Of a stretch of 30,731 bases of DNA, positions 21,243 through 29,650 are shown one piece after another. A program made the translations under genes and the position numbers. The notes under the pieces were generated by a model. It did not search any database. It was not told the DNA's origin and saw only the letters and a list, made by a program, of their open reading frames with translations. Every line of letters begins with the position of its first letter. The stretch's first letter is position 1. Origin of the DNA: Bacillota bacterium (GTDB taxonomy: Bacteria > Bacillota > Clostridia > Acetivibrionales > DTU013); the NCBI GenBank assembly GCA_023433505.1, contig JAEZCO010000055.1:1-30731 (forward strand), written 5' to 3'.

Positions 21243-23228
21243 CTATAATAAAACCATTACTCCGTTTTGCTGAATATGGAGCTCCCCTTCAATTTCCTCA
21301 CCGGAAATCATGTCCGTATATCTTCCGGCAAGAGCTATCCGCTCACTGTGGCTATTGTGGTTTATAACGAAATAGTAGGTTTTATCTCCCTTGCATCTCC
21401 GGGTTATTTCCACACCTTCCCTGGCAATTCCCAGATTAGGCTTGATCCCACCGGCTTTGCTGATCTCGTCAAGGAGCTTATCCAACAGGCCTTCGTCGCC
21501 CTCTGTACCCACATAGTAAGCTTTTCCGGAGCCGTAAGCGTTCCTTGTGACAGCAGCCTTTCCTGCAAAATAATCTTCCGTATATACTGCCAGGGTCTCA
21601 GCTGTTTCAGGGCTCAAAACATCATACCAGACTGCGCCCTTAAATTCCGCTCCGGATTCCAGCAGTTTCACACCTGTATTTTCTCCTTTTTGCAGTGTGC
21701 CGTATTCTTCCACCGTAGTGCCCAGTAACTGGCGGAAATGGCCTGGGAGCGGCAGCGGCACCATTCTGTTGTCCATAAGCTTTGCCCCGGTACGGAAGTC
21801 CATTACCACCGTTCCGCCCTTGCTCACATATTCCGTTATTTTTGCATTAAATTCATCCGTTGCCATGATGAGGTTGGGTATCATCAGGAGCTTGTACCTG
21901 GAAATATCACTGTTTTGTGAGATTATCTCCACCGGTATATTATTTTTATAGAAATAGGCATAGTACTTTTCAAAATGCTTTGAATAGTTGTAGTCCTTCA
22001 CATGAGGCTGTATTTCAAACACCCATTCCAGTTCATAGGAATACAGCATGGCAACTTCGGCATTGCTTACACTGTCTTCAATCAAGCCTTGGAGTCTGGA
22101 TATTTCGGCACCTGTCTTTTTCACTTCCTCGTATCTTCTGTTCTTGAGTCCGCTGTGGTCCAGAATGCCGTGCCAATATTCTTCCAGACCGAAAAGGCAG
22201 GTTCTCCAGCGGAAATATACGATGCAATCGGCTCCGTGAGCGATGGCCTGATAGGTCCATTTCCTCAGTTCGCCCGGTTTGGGAGTTTTCCGCATGATGT
22301 CGCCCCCCGGCGTACCGCTTTGCAGTTCCAGTATCCAGTAATTTGCCTGGCCTATCCCCCGCATCTGATTGAACTGAAACGCACAGCCCTTCGGGCTGGG
22401 AGGGATGGAAGGCATATTGTTGGGATAGATGTCGAAGGCGGAGACGTCCAATTGGGCCGCGAGCTTGAAATAGTCAAGCTGTACGAACTGCTCCATCATA
22501 TTTGTGGTTACGGCCTGCCCGGGAGCATTTTTTTTGAGGATATCCCGCTGCTGCATAGTAAAATTGATGACGGAATCGGAGGAAAACCTCCTGAAATCAA
22601 GCTCCAGTCCTGGATTGTGCAAGGTGATGGGGCCATAGGTGGGAAGTATGATTTCTTCCCAGCTTCCATAAAGCTGGCTTGAAAATATGGTGCCCCATTG
22701 TTCATTCAGCACGTCGATTGTCCCGTATTTCTTTCTGAGCCAAACCTGGAATTCCTTCCGGCAGTTGGGGCAGAAGCATCTTACGGTATCTACGCAGCCA
22801 AGCTCATTGTCAATTTGCCAGCCGATGACATTTTCATTCTTCCCGTATCTTTGGGCCATCTTTTCAGTAATTATAGCCGCATAATGAAGGAAATTCCGGT
22901 TGTTAAAGCAATAGTACTTTCTGTGGCCGTATCCCTTTTTATGCCCCTTGAAATCTTCGGGATAAATGTCCGGATGCTTGTCAACCAGCCATTTCGGAGG
23001 CGCAGCCGTAGGTGTTCCCAATATGGCCTTGATCCCATGGGAAGCCAAAAGCTCCAGGGCACGGTCCAGCCATTCAAAATTATATTCCCCTTCCGCAGGC
23101 TCCATCTTCGTCCAGGCGAATTCAGCCATACGGACTACGTTGAAGCCGGCCTCCTTCATCATTTCCGCATCGGTCGCCCAACGCTCCTCCGGCCAGTGTT
23201 CCGGATAATATGCTGCTCCAAAATACAT
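21243..23228 (-). CDS. GH42 beta-galactosidase
   Basis: The protein has 661 residues, normal for family GH42. It begins MYFGAAYYPEHWPEERW, typical of the family. The acid/base Glu142 is in GWQIDNELG and the nucleophile Glu301 in YWILELQSG. The zinc-binding cysteines 107, 151, 153 and 156 (YYCFNN, RCFCPNC) match the spacing of the Thermus enzyme. A trimerisation (GATase-like) domain and a C-terminal beta domain follow. There is no signal peptide, so it hydrolyses imported beta-galactosides in the cytoplasm. ATG at 23228 has AAGGAG 9 bases upstream; the GTG at 23234 is only 3 bases from it. It lies 25 bp after the YesN-type regulator gene, which probably controls it. Confidence 0.95.
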   Translation of the reverse strand: MYFGAAYYPEHWPEERWATDAEMMKEAGFNVVRMAEFAWTKMEPAEGEYNFEWLDRALELLASHGIKAILGTPTAAPPKWLVDKHPDIYPEDFKGHKKGYGHRKYYCFNNRNFLHYAAIITEKMAQRYGKNENVIGWQIDNELGCVDTVRCFCPNCRKEFQVWLRKKYGTIDVLNEQWGTIFSSQLYGSWEEIILPTYGPITLHNPGLELDFRRFSSDSVINFTMQQRDILKKNAPGQAVTTNMMEQFVQLDYFKLAAQLDVSAFDIYPNNMPSIPPSPKGCAFQFNQMRGIGQANYWILELQSGTPGGDIMRKTPKPGELRKWTYQAIAHGADCIVYFRWRTCLFGLEEYWHGILDHSGLKNRRYEEVKKTGAEISRLQGLIEDSVSNAEVAMLYSYELEWVFEIQPHVKDYNYSKHFEKYYAYFYKNNIPVEIISQNSDISRYKLLMIPNLIMATDEFNAKITEYVSKGGTVVMDFRTGAKLMDNRMVPLPLPGHFRQLLGTTVEEYGTLQKGENTGVKLLESGAEFKGAVWYDVLSPETAETLAVYTEDYFAGKAAVTRNAYGSGKAYYVGTEGDEGLLDKLLDEISKAGGIKPNLGIAREGVEITRRCKGDKTYYFVINHNSHSERIALAGRYTDMISGEEIEGELHIQQNGVMVLL

Positions 23229-23253
23229 ATCCACGCTCTCCTTTGTTTTGCTC

Positions 23254-24864
23254 TTATTTATAAAATTTCTCCCGGTACTCCGAAGGCGTCAGCCCGTAAT
23301 ACTTCTTGAAAGCCTCGCTGAAGTACCTGGGATTCTTGTAGCCGAAAGCTTCGGCGATTTCATAGGTTTTAAAGGTGTTATCGCACAACTGCCTGGCGGC
23401 AGCTTCCATTCTCACTCTCGTCAGATATTCGCTGAAATTCTCCCCGGTCTTGCTCTTGAATAGCGCGCTGAAATAGGTAGGACTCATATAGACCCGGTTT
23501 GCCACCCTGCCCAGGCTCAAATCCTCGGAAAAATTGGAATCGATATAGGTTTTGGCTTCCTGGACTACATCGTATTCCCTTGCTTTTCTTTTTTCGGCAA
23601 CACACCTGGCCACCTTCACTATGACCTCCTTCAGCCAGTCAAAAAGCTGGGGGACACTGTTGCAAAGCGATTTCAACTCAGCGGCGCCATTATAGGGAAG
23701 TATGCTGTCGGGATTGGCATTGAATCCCCTCAGGCTGCGTCTCAGCTGCACAAGGAATTCCTGACAGAAGCCATACAGGATTTCCGCTTTCCCTCCGGAG
23801 GCCTCCACGAAGGATTTCACCAGCAGTGAGGCCAGCTCGGCAGGATTTACCGACGCGTCAAAGATAACTCCCTCGATCACCTTTTTTTCCGAATCAAGGG
23901 GATACTCGTTCCTGGATTCCTGCTGCAGCATAAAGCTGTTGATATGGACGATGCTGCCGTACCCCTGGGAATACCCCAGCTTCAAGGCATAGTTTGCTTC
24001 ATTGAAAGCTTTGACCGCAAACTTCAGCTTTGAATATACCCGGCTGATGCCGATGCTGGCCAGTGCCTTTAAGTGCTCATGAAGACTTTCCTTTATTTCA
24101 GAAGCCGCATCAAAAATATCCTTCACCGGAAGGTCATCCCGATCCAGTACCAGCAGCAGAAAAAGCGTATCCCCCGACTCTGCCGGATAGGATTTATATC
24201 TGGCTCCGATGATCTCGGTGGCTATATTTTCCGCTGCAAATTTTAACAGCACAATGTCCTTTTTCTGCGGGAACAATTCGTTGCTGCCGATATTGTCAAT
24301 GCTTAAGGCCAGTGCCACATAGCCGCTGCCGGACAGGTTCATGTCAAGAAACTCGGCTTTTTTCAGGATATTGTCCTCCTCGGTGATGTCGCCCCGCAAT
24401 ACATCCAGAAGAAATTTCTGCTTCAACAACGGCATGCTTTCATTAAGCTGCGCCTTCAGAAGCGTTATCCTGTCATTAAAGGCCCTTTCCCTGGAGATTG
24501 CGTCGGATACGTTTTTCAATACCTCCAGCAGCTTCTGCCTTGTCACAGGCTTTAGCAGATATTCCATGATGCCGTAGCCAAAAGCCTCCCGCGCGTATTC
24601 GAACTCGCTGTATCCGCTTAAAACGACGACCTTTATGTTCAGTCCTGACGCCGAAATGCTTTTGATAAAATTCATGCCGCTGATATCAGGCATTTGCAGG
24701 TCTGTTATAATAACGTCGGGCCTGTCCAGTTCAACGATTTTGGCCGCATCCTGGGCATTATCCGCCGTCCCGATAATCCTGAAGCCTGCTTCCTCCCAGT
24801 TTATCAGCTTTGTCAGTCCTCTGGTTATGATGGGTTCGTCATCGACAAGCAATATTTTCAACAT
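23254..24864 (-). CDS. YesN-type response regulator with AraC DNA-binding domain
   Basis: The protein has 536 residues. The N-terminal receiver domain has LLVDDEP, phosphorylation site Asp55 in VIITDLQMP, and Lys in YLLKPVT. A long middle region of about 300 residues is typical of YesN-like regulators. The C-terminal 100 residues are an AraC/XylS double helix-turn-helix (LSLGRVANRVYMSPTYFSAL, then YEIAEAFGYKNPRYFSEAFK and YYGLTPSEYRE). When phosphorylated by the adjacent YesM-type kinase it should activate the sugar transport and hydrolase genes. The ATG follows the kinase stop by 3 bases, so translation is coupled; no strong separate ribosome binding site is seen. Confidence 0.95.
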   Translation of the reverse strand: MLKILLVDDEPIITRGLTKLINWEEAGFRIIGTADNAQDAAKIVELDRPDVIITDLQMPDISGMNFIKSISASGLNIKVVVLSGYSEFEYAREAFGYGIMEYLLKPVTRQKLLEVLKNVSDAISRERAFNDRITLLKAQLNESMPLLKQKFLLDVLRGDITEEDNILKKAEFLDMNLSGSGYVALALSIDNIGSNELFPQKKDIVLLKFAAENIATEIIGARYKSYPAESGDTLFLLLVLDRDDLPVKDIFDAASEIKESLHEHLKALASIGISRVYSKLKFAVKAFNEANYALKLGYSQGYGSIVHINSFMLQQESRNEYPLDSEKKVIEGVIFDASVNPAELASLLVKSFVEASGGKAEILYGFCQEFLVQLRRSLRGFNANPDSILPYNGAAELKSLCNSVPQLFDWLKEVIVKVARCVAEKRKAREYDVVQEAKTYIDSNFSEDLSLGRVANRVYMSPTYFSALFKSKTGENFSEYLTRVRMEAAARQLCDNTFKTYEIAEAFGYKNPRYFSEAFKKYYGLTPSEYREKFYK

Positions 24865-24867
24865 CCC

Positions 24868-26709
24868 CTATGCTTCACCTTTCCATGGAAGGCGGATTCT
24901 GACAGTGGAGCCTTTCCCATAGCTGCTGAAGACCTCCAGGCCGTATTCCATGCCGAAATACAGCTTGATTCGGCTGTTGACATTGCTAAGGCCTATGCTT
25001 CCCGAATTTCCTTCCTCCTTTTCTATTTCTCCCAGCAGCCTGTTCAGGTCCGCAAGTTTTTCCTCTCCGATGCCTTCTCCATTGTCGCTTATTTCCAGCC
25101 AGAGCCGGTTTTCAATTTCCTCCCCGGAAATTTCAATGACCCCCTCCTGTTTTTTCCCTTTGATGCCATGCTGAAATGCATTTTCAACAATGGGCTGGAC
25201 CACAAGCTTCAAAATTTTGCAGAACATGAGCTTTTCAGGGATGGAAATCTTCAGTTGGATCTTTCTCTCATATTTCATATTGATAATGTCAATATAATGG
25301 ATGGCATGGTTTATTTCGTCCCGGACCGTGACAATCTCCCTGCCCCTGCTTATGCTGTACCGGAGCAGGGAAGAAAGGGACGTAAGCATTTCTGCCAGCG
25401 GCTCATTGTCATTGATTACGGCGTGCATTCTTATGGCGTCCAGAGAATTATATAAAAAGTGAGGGTTTATCTGGTTTTGCAGCGCATTCAGCTCGGCTTC
25501 CCTTTTCTTGATTTCATAGCTCTGCATTTTAATTTTGCTCTCGTATACCTCGTTGATGAGCTCGTTCAGGTTCACCACCATTTTGTTGAAGCTTTGGCCA
25601 AGCTCCGCGATTTCGTCTCCCCCGGATACTTCAACCATTTCGTCGAAGTTGCCCATGGAAACCTTGTGAGTCTTTTCCACAAGCCGCTTGATGGGCCGGG
25701 TGATCCTTGTGGAAAACAGAAATACAAAGAAAATCATGATGAACAGGACCAGGGAACAGATGAGGAAACCGAAATTTCTGGCATCATTCACATCTTTTAG
25801 AAGACTTCCTACGGGAATGACCGATACCACCTTCCAGTTCCGATGAATATAACTGCTGGTGGTGATGCAGGTGTTAAATATTATCTTGGATTCCTTCCCT
25901 TCGGAAATAGCGTCATAGACGCCCGACTGCTTTTGGAATACGCCCTGCAGGTAGCCGATGTCTTGCGTATCCTTCCCCATCATGTCCGCATCGGTTGAAG
26001 AGACGATTATGCCGAAATTGTTGATGATATACTGCTTGCTGTCATTGCTCTCCCTTTTCAGCAAGGCATTCAGAAATTCTTCCTTCAAGCTGATTTGCAA
26101 AACCCCCAGCGTCTTATTGTCCATGCTTAGAAGGCTTCTGTAAAGCGATATTACCTTTGTCTGCTTGTTGTCGCTTTTATCAATGGCGACATCGTGAGAC
26201 CAGCGCTTGGTGCCTTTTGTTTCGATGGCCTCCCTGTACCATTTCTCTTTTTTTATCTCATCCGTGGCATAGATGAGCTCATCCCCATTGTAGATCAGGG
26301 AAGCATTGTCCATATAGATCCGGATGGACTGGATGAAACGGTAAATATACCGTTTTTGCAGTGTTACAGGATAGATGGTATCGTTATAGAGCCGCATCAG
26401 GTCGGGAGTTTCTTCATTGTTCCTGCCCAACTCCCGCCGGATGGTATTGTTGGTGTAAATGGAATCCGAAATTTCTTCGGCGATTTTAATATAATTCCTT
26501 AAATTCTCGTTGATCAGGTAAACGGAGTTTTCAGAGTCACTGATTTTCTGCTCCAGCACCGCGCCGGTGATCCTGGAAATGAGGATGGCTCCCACCAGGA
26601 CAATGGGAAGGAACACAAGAAAGAGGCAGAACAAAAACAGCTTATATTTAAGCTTCAGTCCCGAAAGGGCATTCAACGATTTTTTTACCAATCCGTCCCT
26701 GAAAATCAT
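24868..26709 (-). CDS. YesM-type sensor histidine kinase
   Basis: The protein has 613 residues. Transmembrane helices lie at about 23-47 and 313-335 around a large extracytoplasmic dCache-like sensor domain. A HAMP domain follows at about 335-390, then the His_kinase pattern with His417 in NALQNQINPHFLYNSLDAI. The ATPase domain has QPIVENAFQHGI, DNGEGIG and GSIGLSNVNSR. Kinases of this family commonly sense sugars, often together with a solute-binding protein such as the one encoded upstream. The ATG at 26709 has only a weak ribosome binding site (GAGAG). The 203-bp gap before it contains a palindromic repeat and a hairpin, so its expression is probably lower than that of the binding protein. 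Confidence 0.95.
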   Translation of the reverse strand: MIFRDGLVKKSLNALSGLKLKYKLFLFCLFLVFLPIVLVGAILISRITGAVLEQKISDSENSVYLINENLRNYIKIAEEISDSIYTNNTIRRELGRNNEETPDLMRLYNDTIYPVTLQKRYIYRFIQSIRIYMDNASLIYNGDELIYATDEIKKEKWYREAIETKGTKRWSHDVAIDKSDNKQTKVISLYRSLLSMDNKTLGVLQISLKEEFLNALLKRESNDSKQYIINNFGIIVSSTDADMMGKDTQDIGYLQGVFQKQSGVYDAISEGKESKIIFNTCITTSSYIHRNWKVVSVIPVGSLLKDVNDARNFGFLICSLVLFIMIFFVFLFSTRITRPIKRLVEKTHKVSMGNFDEMVEVSGGDEIAELGQSFNKMVVNLNELINEVYESKIKMQSYEIKKREAELNALQNQINPHFLYNSLDAIRMHAVINDNEPLAEMLTSLSSLLRYSISRGREIVTVRDEINHAIHYIDIINMKYERKIQLKISIPEKLMFCKILKLVVQPIVENAFQHGIKGKKQEGVIEISGEEIENRLWLEISDNGEGIGEEKLADLNRLLGEIEKEEGNSGSIGLSNVNSRIKLYFGMEYGLEVFSSYGKGSTVRIRLPWKGEA

Positions 26710-26730
26710 CTGTCCGCTCTCTTCATCTTT

Positions 26731-26820
26731 TTAGGAGTACTACAAATATTACTTCCCGCCTTTCTGAAAATGCCGGCCTTAACGGCCCGCGCATCTTCAG
26801 AAACCCATACGGGAGTTCTA
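26731..26820. repeat. Palindromic repeat element, TTTAGGAGTAC family
   Basis: The left part (TTAGGAGTACTACAAATATT, then ACTTCCCG and TTTCTGAAAATGCCGGC) matches 7691-7735 with about three differences. The core is an inverted repeat: TTTCTGAAAATGC (26761-26773) with GCATCTTCAGAAA (26791-26803), 12 of 13 pairs, plus an inner GGCC/GGCC. Outer flanks CTTCCCG and CGGGAG also pair. It lies just upstream of the YesM-type kinase start, in the sugar cluster leader between genes. Confidence 0.65.
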
Positions 26821-26860
26821 TTACCGCCGGTATTTAAAGAGTATAACACATCCTTGCCTC

Positions 26861-26895
26861 CTGTCCCACCCTCTGTTTAGGCGAAGGCGGGACAG
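26861..26895 (-). other. Stem-loop after the solute-binding protein gene
   Basis: Arms CTGTCCCACC (26861-26870) and GGCGGGACAG (26886-26895) match in 9 of 10 pairs. On the minus-strand transcript the odd pair becomes a G-U wobble, so the RNA stem is complete, while on the plus strand it is an A-C mismatch. No T-run follows. Such hairpins after a binding-protein gene often stabilise the upstream mRNA and lower downstream expression. A TATACT box (26840-26845) beyond it could start a secondary transcript for the kinase gene. Confidence 0.5.
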
Positions 26896-26912
26896 CACCG
26901 GTCCTGTGCCGG

Positions 26913-28631
26913 TTATTTGTACCATAGCTCCATTCTTGTTTTTAATGCATCGTTCAGTTCCTGCTCACGCTTTTCTATTCCGGCATCCTTACACTGTTTC
27001 AGGAATGACTGCCATTCGCTTTCAAAAATTTCGTCCGACTTGGCTTCCACCATTTTTACAACTGCATTGACTCTGATCTCGTTTTCAACCTTATTCTGTG
27101 AGATGGCACCCTCGGAATCGCTGGGAAGGGTCGCCTTCCATGCAAAGCCGTATTCGCTTGCCTGGGGCTTGGGAGAAAGGTCAATCCAGGTAATTGCATC
27201 GGGGTTATAGGCGTGGAGCACTTCCTTATCCATCGCCGTGTATTGTGACGCCTCGATTTCCGGAGCTGTGAAGGGGTCCAGGTATTGCCCCGTGGAATCT
27301 TTGAAAACGGGTCCGCAAGACCAGTAATAATAAGCCTTGATCCCTGTCCTGGACATATAGGTGTCGTCGGTGAAATAGCCGTTCAGGTAATCCGGCTTCA
27401 TTTCCCGCTTCCCGTTGCCGACCGTATAGCTCTCGCCTTCTATGCCCCAGTTGCAGAGGACCTGCATTTCCTCGGACCACATTTTGTCGAAGAACTTGAA
27501 GGCTCTTTCAGGGTCCTTGCAGCTGGTGGTGATTACGGATTTCCATGAACCAAAGGGGTCGTAATAGCTGATCCTGGATTTGTCAGCGGCCTCCTGCGAT
27601 ACATATACCGGCAGTTCGGCATAACACCGGTCTTCCTTGCCTGCTTTCTTCAGGGCTGCTTCCGCCTGCTCAATGTTCCACCAGGCGTTGCTGGCGGCAA
27701 GGACTCTTCCGGAGATCAATTTTGCCTGGAAGGCTTCGTCTTTCTGGACAAAGGAGTCTTTATCAAACAAGCCCTCCCGGTTCATTTTATTCAGCCATTT
27801 CAAATAAAGCTTTGCCGCTTCCGTTGTCAGCCCATATTTGGACTGAAGAGTATCGGGATCGATATAGAAATTGCCGTCGTCCTGGAAACCGGAGGCTCTC
27901 AGGGCTGCGTTTCCGAAGGTGGTATTGAAACCCCAGGAAGCTCCCCAGGCTGCAAGCCCTATGGTGTCCTTGCCTTCATATTGAGGATTTTTCGCCTTGT
28001 AGTTTTTAATCAGCGCATATAAATCATCCAGGGTGGTGATTTTGGGGTAACCGGCGTCCTTCAGCATGGCATATTGAATCTGCATGTTGACGGGCGACTT
28101 GGTGGGCTGGCCGTTGAATTCCCTGTTGAAGCCATAGATCTTGCCGTCAATTTCACTCTTCATGGCGCCTATTTTATCGCCGAAAATCTTTTTAACGTTT
28201 TCGCCGTATTTATCAATGTATTCTTCCATGGGAACAAGCACTCCGGCCTGGGAAAGCTGCGCGATGTTCTCATGGGTAACGGAGAGCATCAGGTCCGGAT
28301 AATCGCCGCTGGCCAGCATCACGCCGATCTTTTCATTCAGGTTTCCTACCAGGTATTCAATGTCCAGGGTTACGCCCGTCAATTCGGTAATTTTTCTGGA
28401 TACCGGGTCTTCCCCCCATTTGATATTGAGACCGGTGTCGCTTGAAAATGCGGTAAAGGTGATGGGCTCCAGGCTTTCTGCTTCAGCCTGCGTTGTCGCC
28501 GCCTGCTGTGTCTCCCCGGCTCTGGTGGTTTCAGACACGCCTGTCCCTGCATTGCCGCAGCCAATGATTGCCGTCATAAGAAAAGCAACCAGAAGAACGG
28601 TACATAATACTTTCTTCAGAACCTTTTTCAT
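26913..28631 (-). CDS. Extracellular sugar-binding lipoprotein of an ABC transporter
   Basis: The protein has 572 residues. The signal peptide ends in lipobox IIGC with Cys25, followed by a Thr/Gln/Ala-rich linker. The mature domain begins PITFTAFSSDTGLNIKWGED and shows the type 1 solute-binding fold of LplA/YtcQ-like proteins (GVTLDIEYLVGNLNEKIGVMLASGDYPDL, SQAGVLVPMEEYIDKYGENV). It captures a sugar, probably an oligosaccharide or galactoside, at the outer face of the membrane and delivers it to the two permeases encoded upstream. GAGGGGG lies 6 bases before the ATG. It follows the permease genes after 102 bp holding a small hairpin and is followed by a hairpin. Confidence 0.93.
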   Translation of the reverse strand: MKKVLKKVLCTVLLVAFLMTAIIGCGNAGTGVSETTRAGETQQAATTQAEAESLEPITFTAFSSDTGLNIKWGEDPVSRKITELTGVTLDIEYLVGNLNEKIGVMLASGDYPDLMLSVTHENIAQLSQAGVLVPMEEYIDKYGENVKKIFGDKIGAMKSEIDGKIYGFNREFNGQPTKSPVNMQIQYAMLKDAGYPKITTLDDLYALIKNYKAKNPQYEGKDTIGLAAWGASWGFNTTFGNAALRASGFQDDGNFYIDPDTLQSKYGLTTEAAKLYLKWLNKMNREGLFDKDSFVQKDEAFQAKLISGRVLAASNAWWNIEQAEAALKKAGKEDRCYAELPVYVSQEAADKSRISYYDPFGSWKSVITTSCKDPERAFKFFDKMWSEEMQVLCNWGIEGESYTVGNGKREMKPDYLNGYFTDDTYMSRTGIKAYYYWSCGPVFKDSTGQYLDPFTAPEIEASQYTAMDKEVLHAYNPDAITWIDLSPKPQASEYGFAWKATLPSDSEGAISQNKVENEIRVNAVVKMVEAKSDEIFESEWQSFLKQCKDAGIEKREQELNDALKTRMELWYK

Positions 28632-28655
28632 AAAAATCCCCCTCTAATTTATTAT

Positions 28656-28681
28656 ATCACGGCTTGGCCCAAGCCGGTGAT
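28656..28681 (-). other. Stem-loop between permease and binding-protein genes
   Basis: ATCAC-GGCTT pairs with AAGCC-(G)-GTGAT with one bulged base, around a 5-base loop. It lies 25 bp upstream of the binding-protein start on the minus strand, not followed by T-run in that direction. It may mark an RNA-processing site giving higher binding-protein mRNA. Confidence 0.4.
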
Positions 28682-28733
28682 GCCTTTTTCAGCCATTTCG
28701 CCCCCATGCTGCGCCAGCTTTTTCTTCTGGGAC

Positions 28734-29633
28734 TCACTCTTTGACTGCGCCCAGGGTCAAGCCCTTGACAAAGTATTTCTGCAAAAACGGGTAGACTGCC
28801 AGGATCGGGACGGTTGCAATCATGATAATTGCCGATTGGATGGATTGGGGTGTCGTCCTCAGGCCCCGCTGCGCCTGGTCACGCAGTTGCTCCGTGGATT
28901 TTTGCGCCGTAGCCTGGCTGATGATTTTTACCATCTCATATTGGAGCGTGGTAAGGCTCTTTTTTCTTGAGGCAAAGAAATAGGTATCCTGCCAGGAACC
29001 CCACTGGTAAACCGCAATATAAAGTGCAATGGTAGCAATGACAGGCGTGCAGACCGGAATGATCACCTTCATGAATATCTGGAAATCGTTGGCGCCGTCG
29101 ATGACAGCCGCTTCCTTCAGGCTGTCGGGGATGTCCTGCATAAAGGATTTCATCAGAAGAAGATAAAAAGCGCTGATTACCGTGGGCAGCAGGTAGACGA
29201 GAAAGTTGTTCATCAGTCCCAGCTGTCTGAAAAGTACATAGGTGGGTATCAGCCCTCCGTTGATGTACATGGTGAGCATGAAAATCCTTGTGAAAAGCTT
29301 TCTGGCGATAAAATCCTTACGGCTGAGGACATAAGCCATCAGTGTGGTTGAGAACACGCTCAGCAGCGTTCCTCCCAGGGTCCTGACCACCGAATTGGAA
29401 AAAGCCAGCACCAGGTCGCCGTTGCCGTAAAAAATAGCCTGGTAGGACAGCAGGGAAAACTGCCTCGGCCAGAAATAGATGCCCCCGCTGAGGGTATCCA
29501 ACGGGTCGTTCAAGGAAATAACCGCGACATTCCAGAAGGGATAAAGGGTCAGGAAGGCCACCAGTGTGAAAAATATCAGATTGACTGTTTCAAAGATCCT
29601 GCTGCCTGCGTTGCTTTTCATTTTTTGAAACAT
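28734..29633 (-). CDS. Carbohydrate ABC transporter permease (LplC-like)
   Basis: The protein has 299 residues and six membrane helices. The cytoplasmic EAA loop, which contacts the ATPase, is KEAAVIDGANDFQIFMKVIIP. The C terminus FLQKYFVKGLTLGAVKE is typical of the LplC/YtcP branch. The longer open frame upstream to 29873 overlaps the other permease and has no family similarity. ATG at 29633 has AAGGAAAGGA immediately upstream. It begins 17 bp after the first permease gene and forms the transport channel with it. Confidence 0.93.
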   Translation of the reverse strand: MFQKMKSNAGSRIFETVNLIFFTLVAFLTLYPFWNVAVISLNDPLDTLSGGIYFWPRQFSLLSYQAIFYGNGDLVLAFSNSVVRTLGGTLLSVFSTTLMAYVLSRKDFIARKLFTRIFMLTMYINGGLIPTYVLFRQLGLMNNFLVYLLPTVISAFYLLLMKSFMQDIPDSLKEAAVIDGANDFQIFMKVIIPVCTPVIATIALYIAVYQWGSWQDTYFFASRKKSLTTLQYEMVKIISQATAQKSTEQLRDQAQRGLRTTPQSIQSAIIMIATVPILAVYPFLQKYFVKGLTLGAVKE

Positions 29634-29650
29634 TCCTTTCCTTAAAATCC

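Noticed and set aside
21218..21249. TTGACA and TATAAT on the plus strand, antisense to the GH42/dehydrogenase genes.
   Set aside because: The spacer is 20 bp, too long for a normal promoter, and no plus-strand gene follows; the TATAAT overlaps the GH42 stop region.
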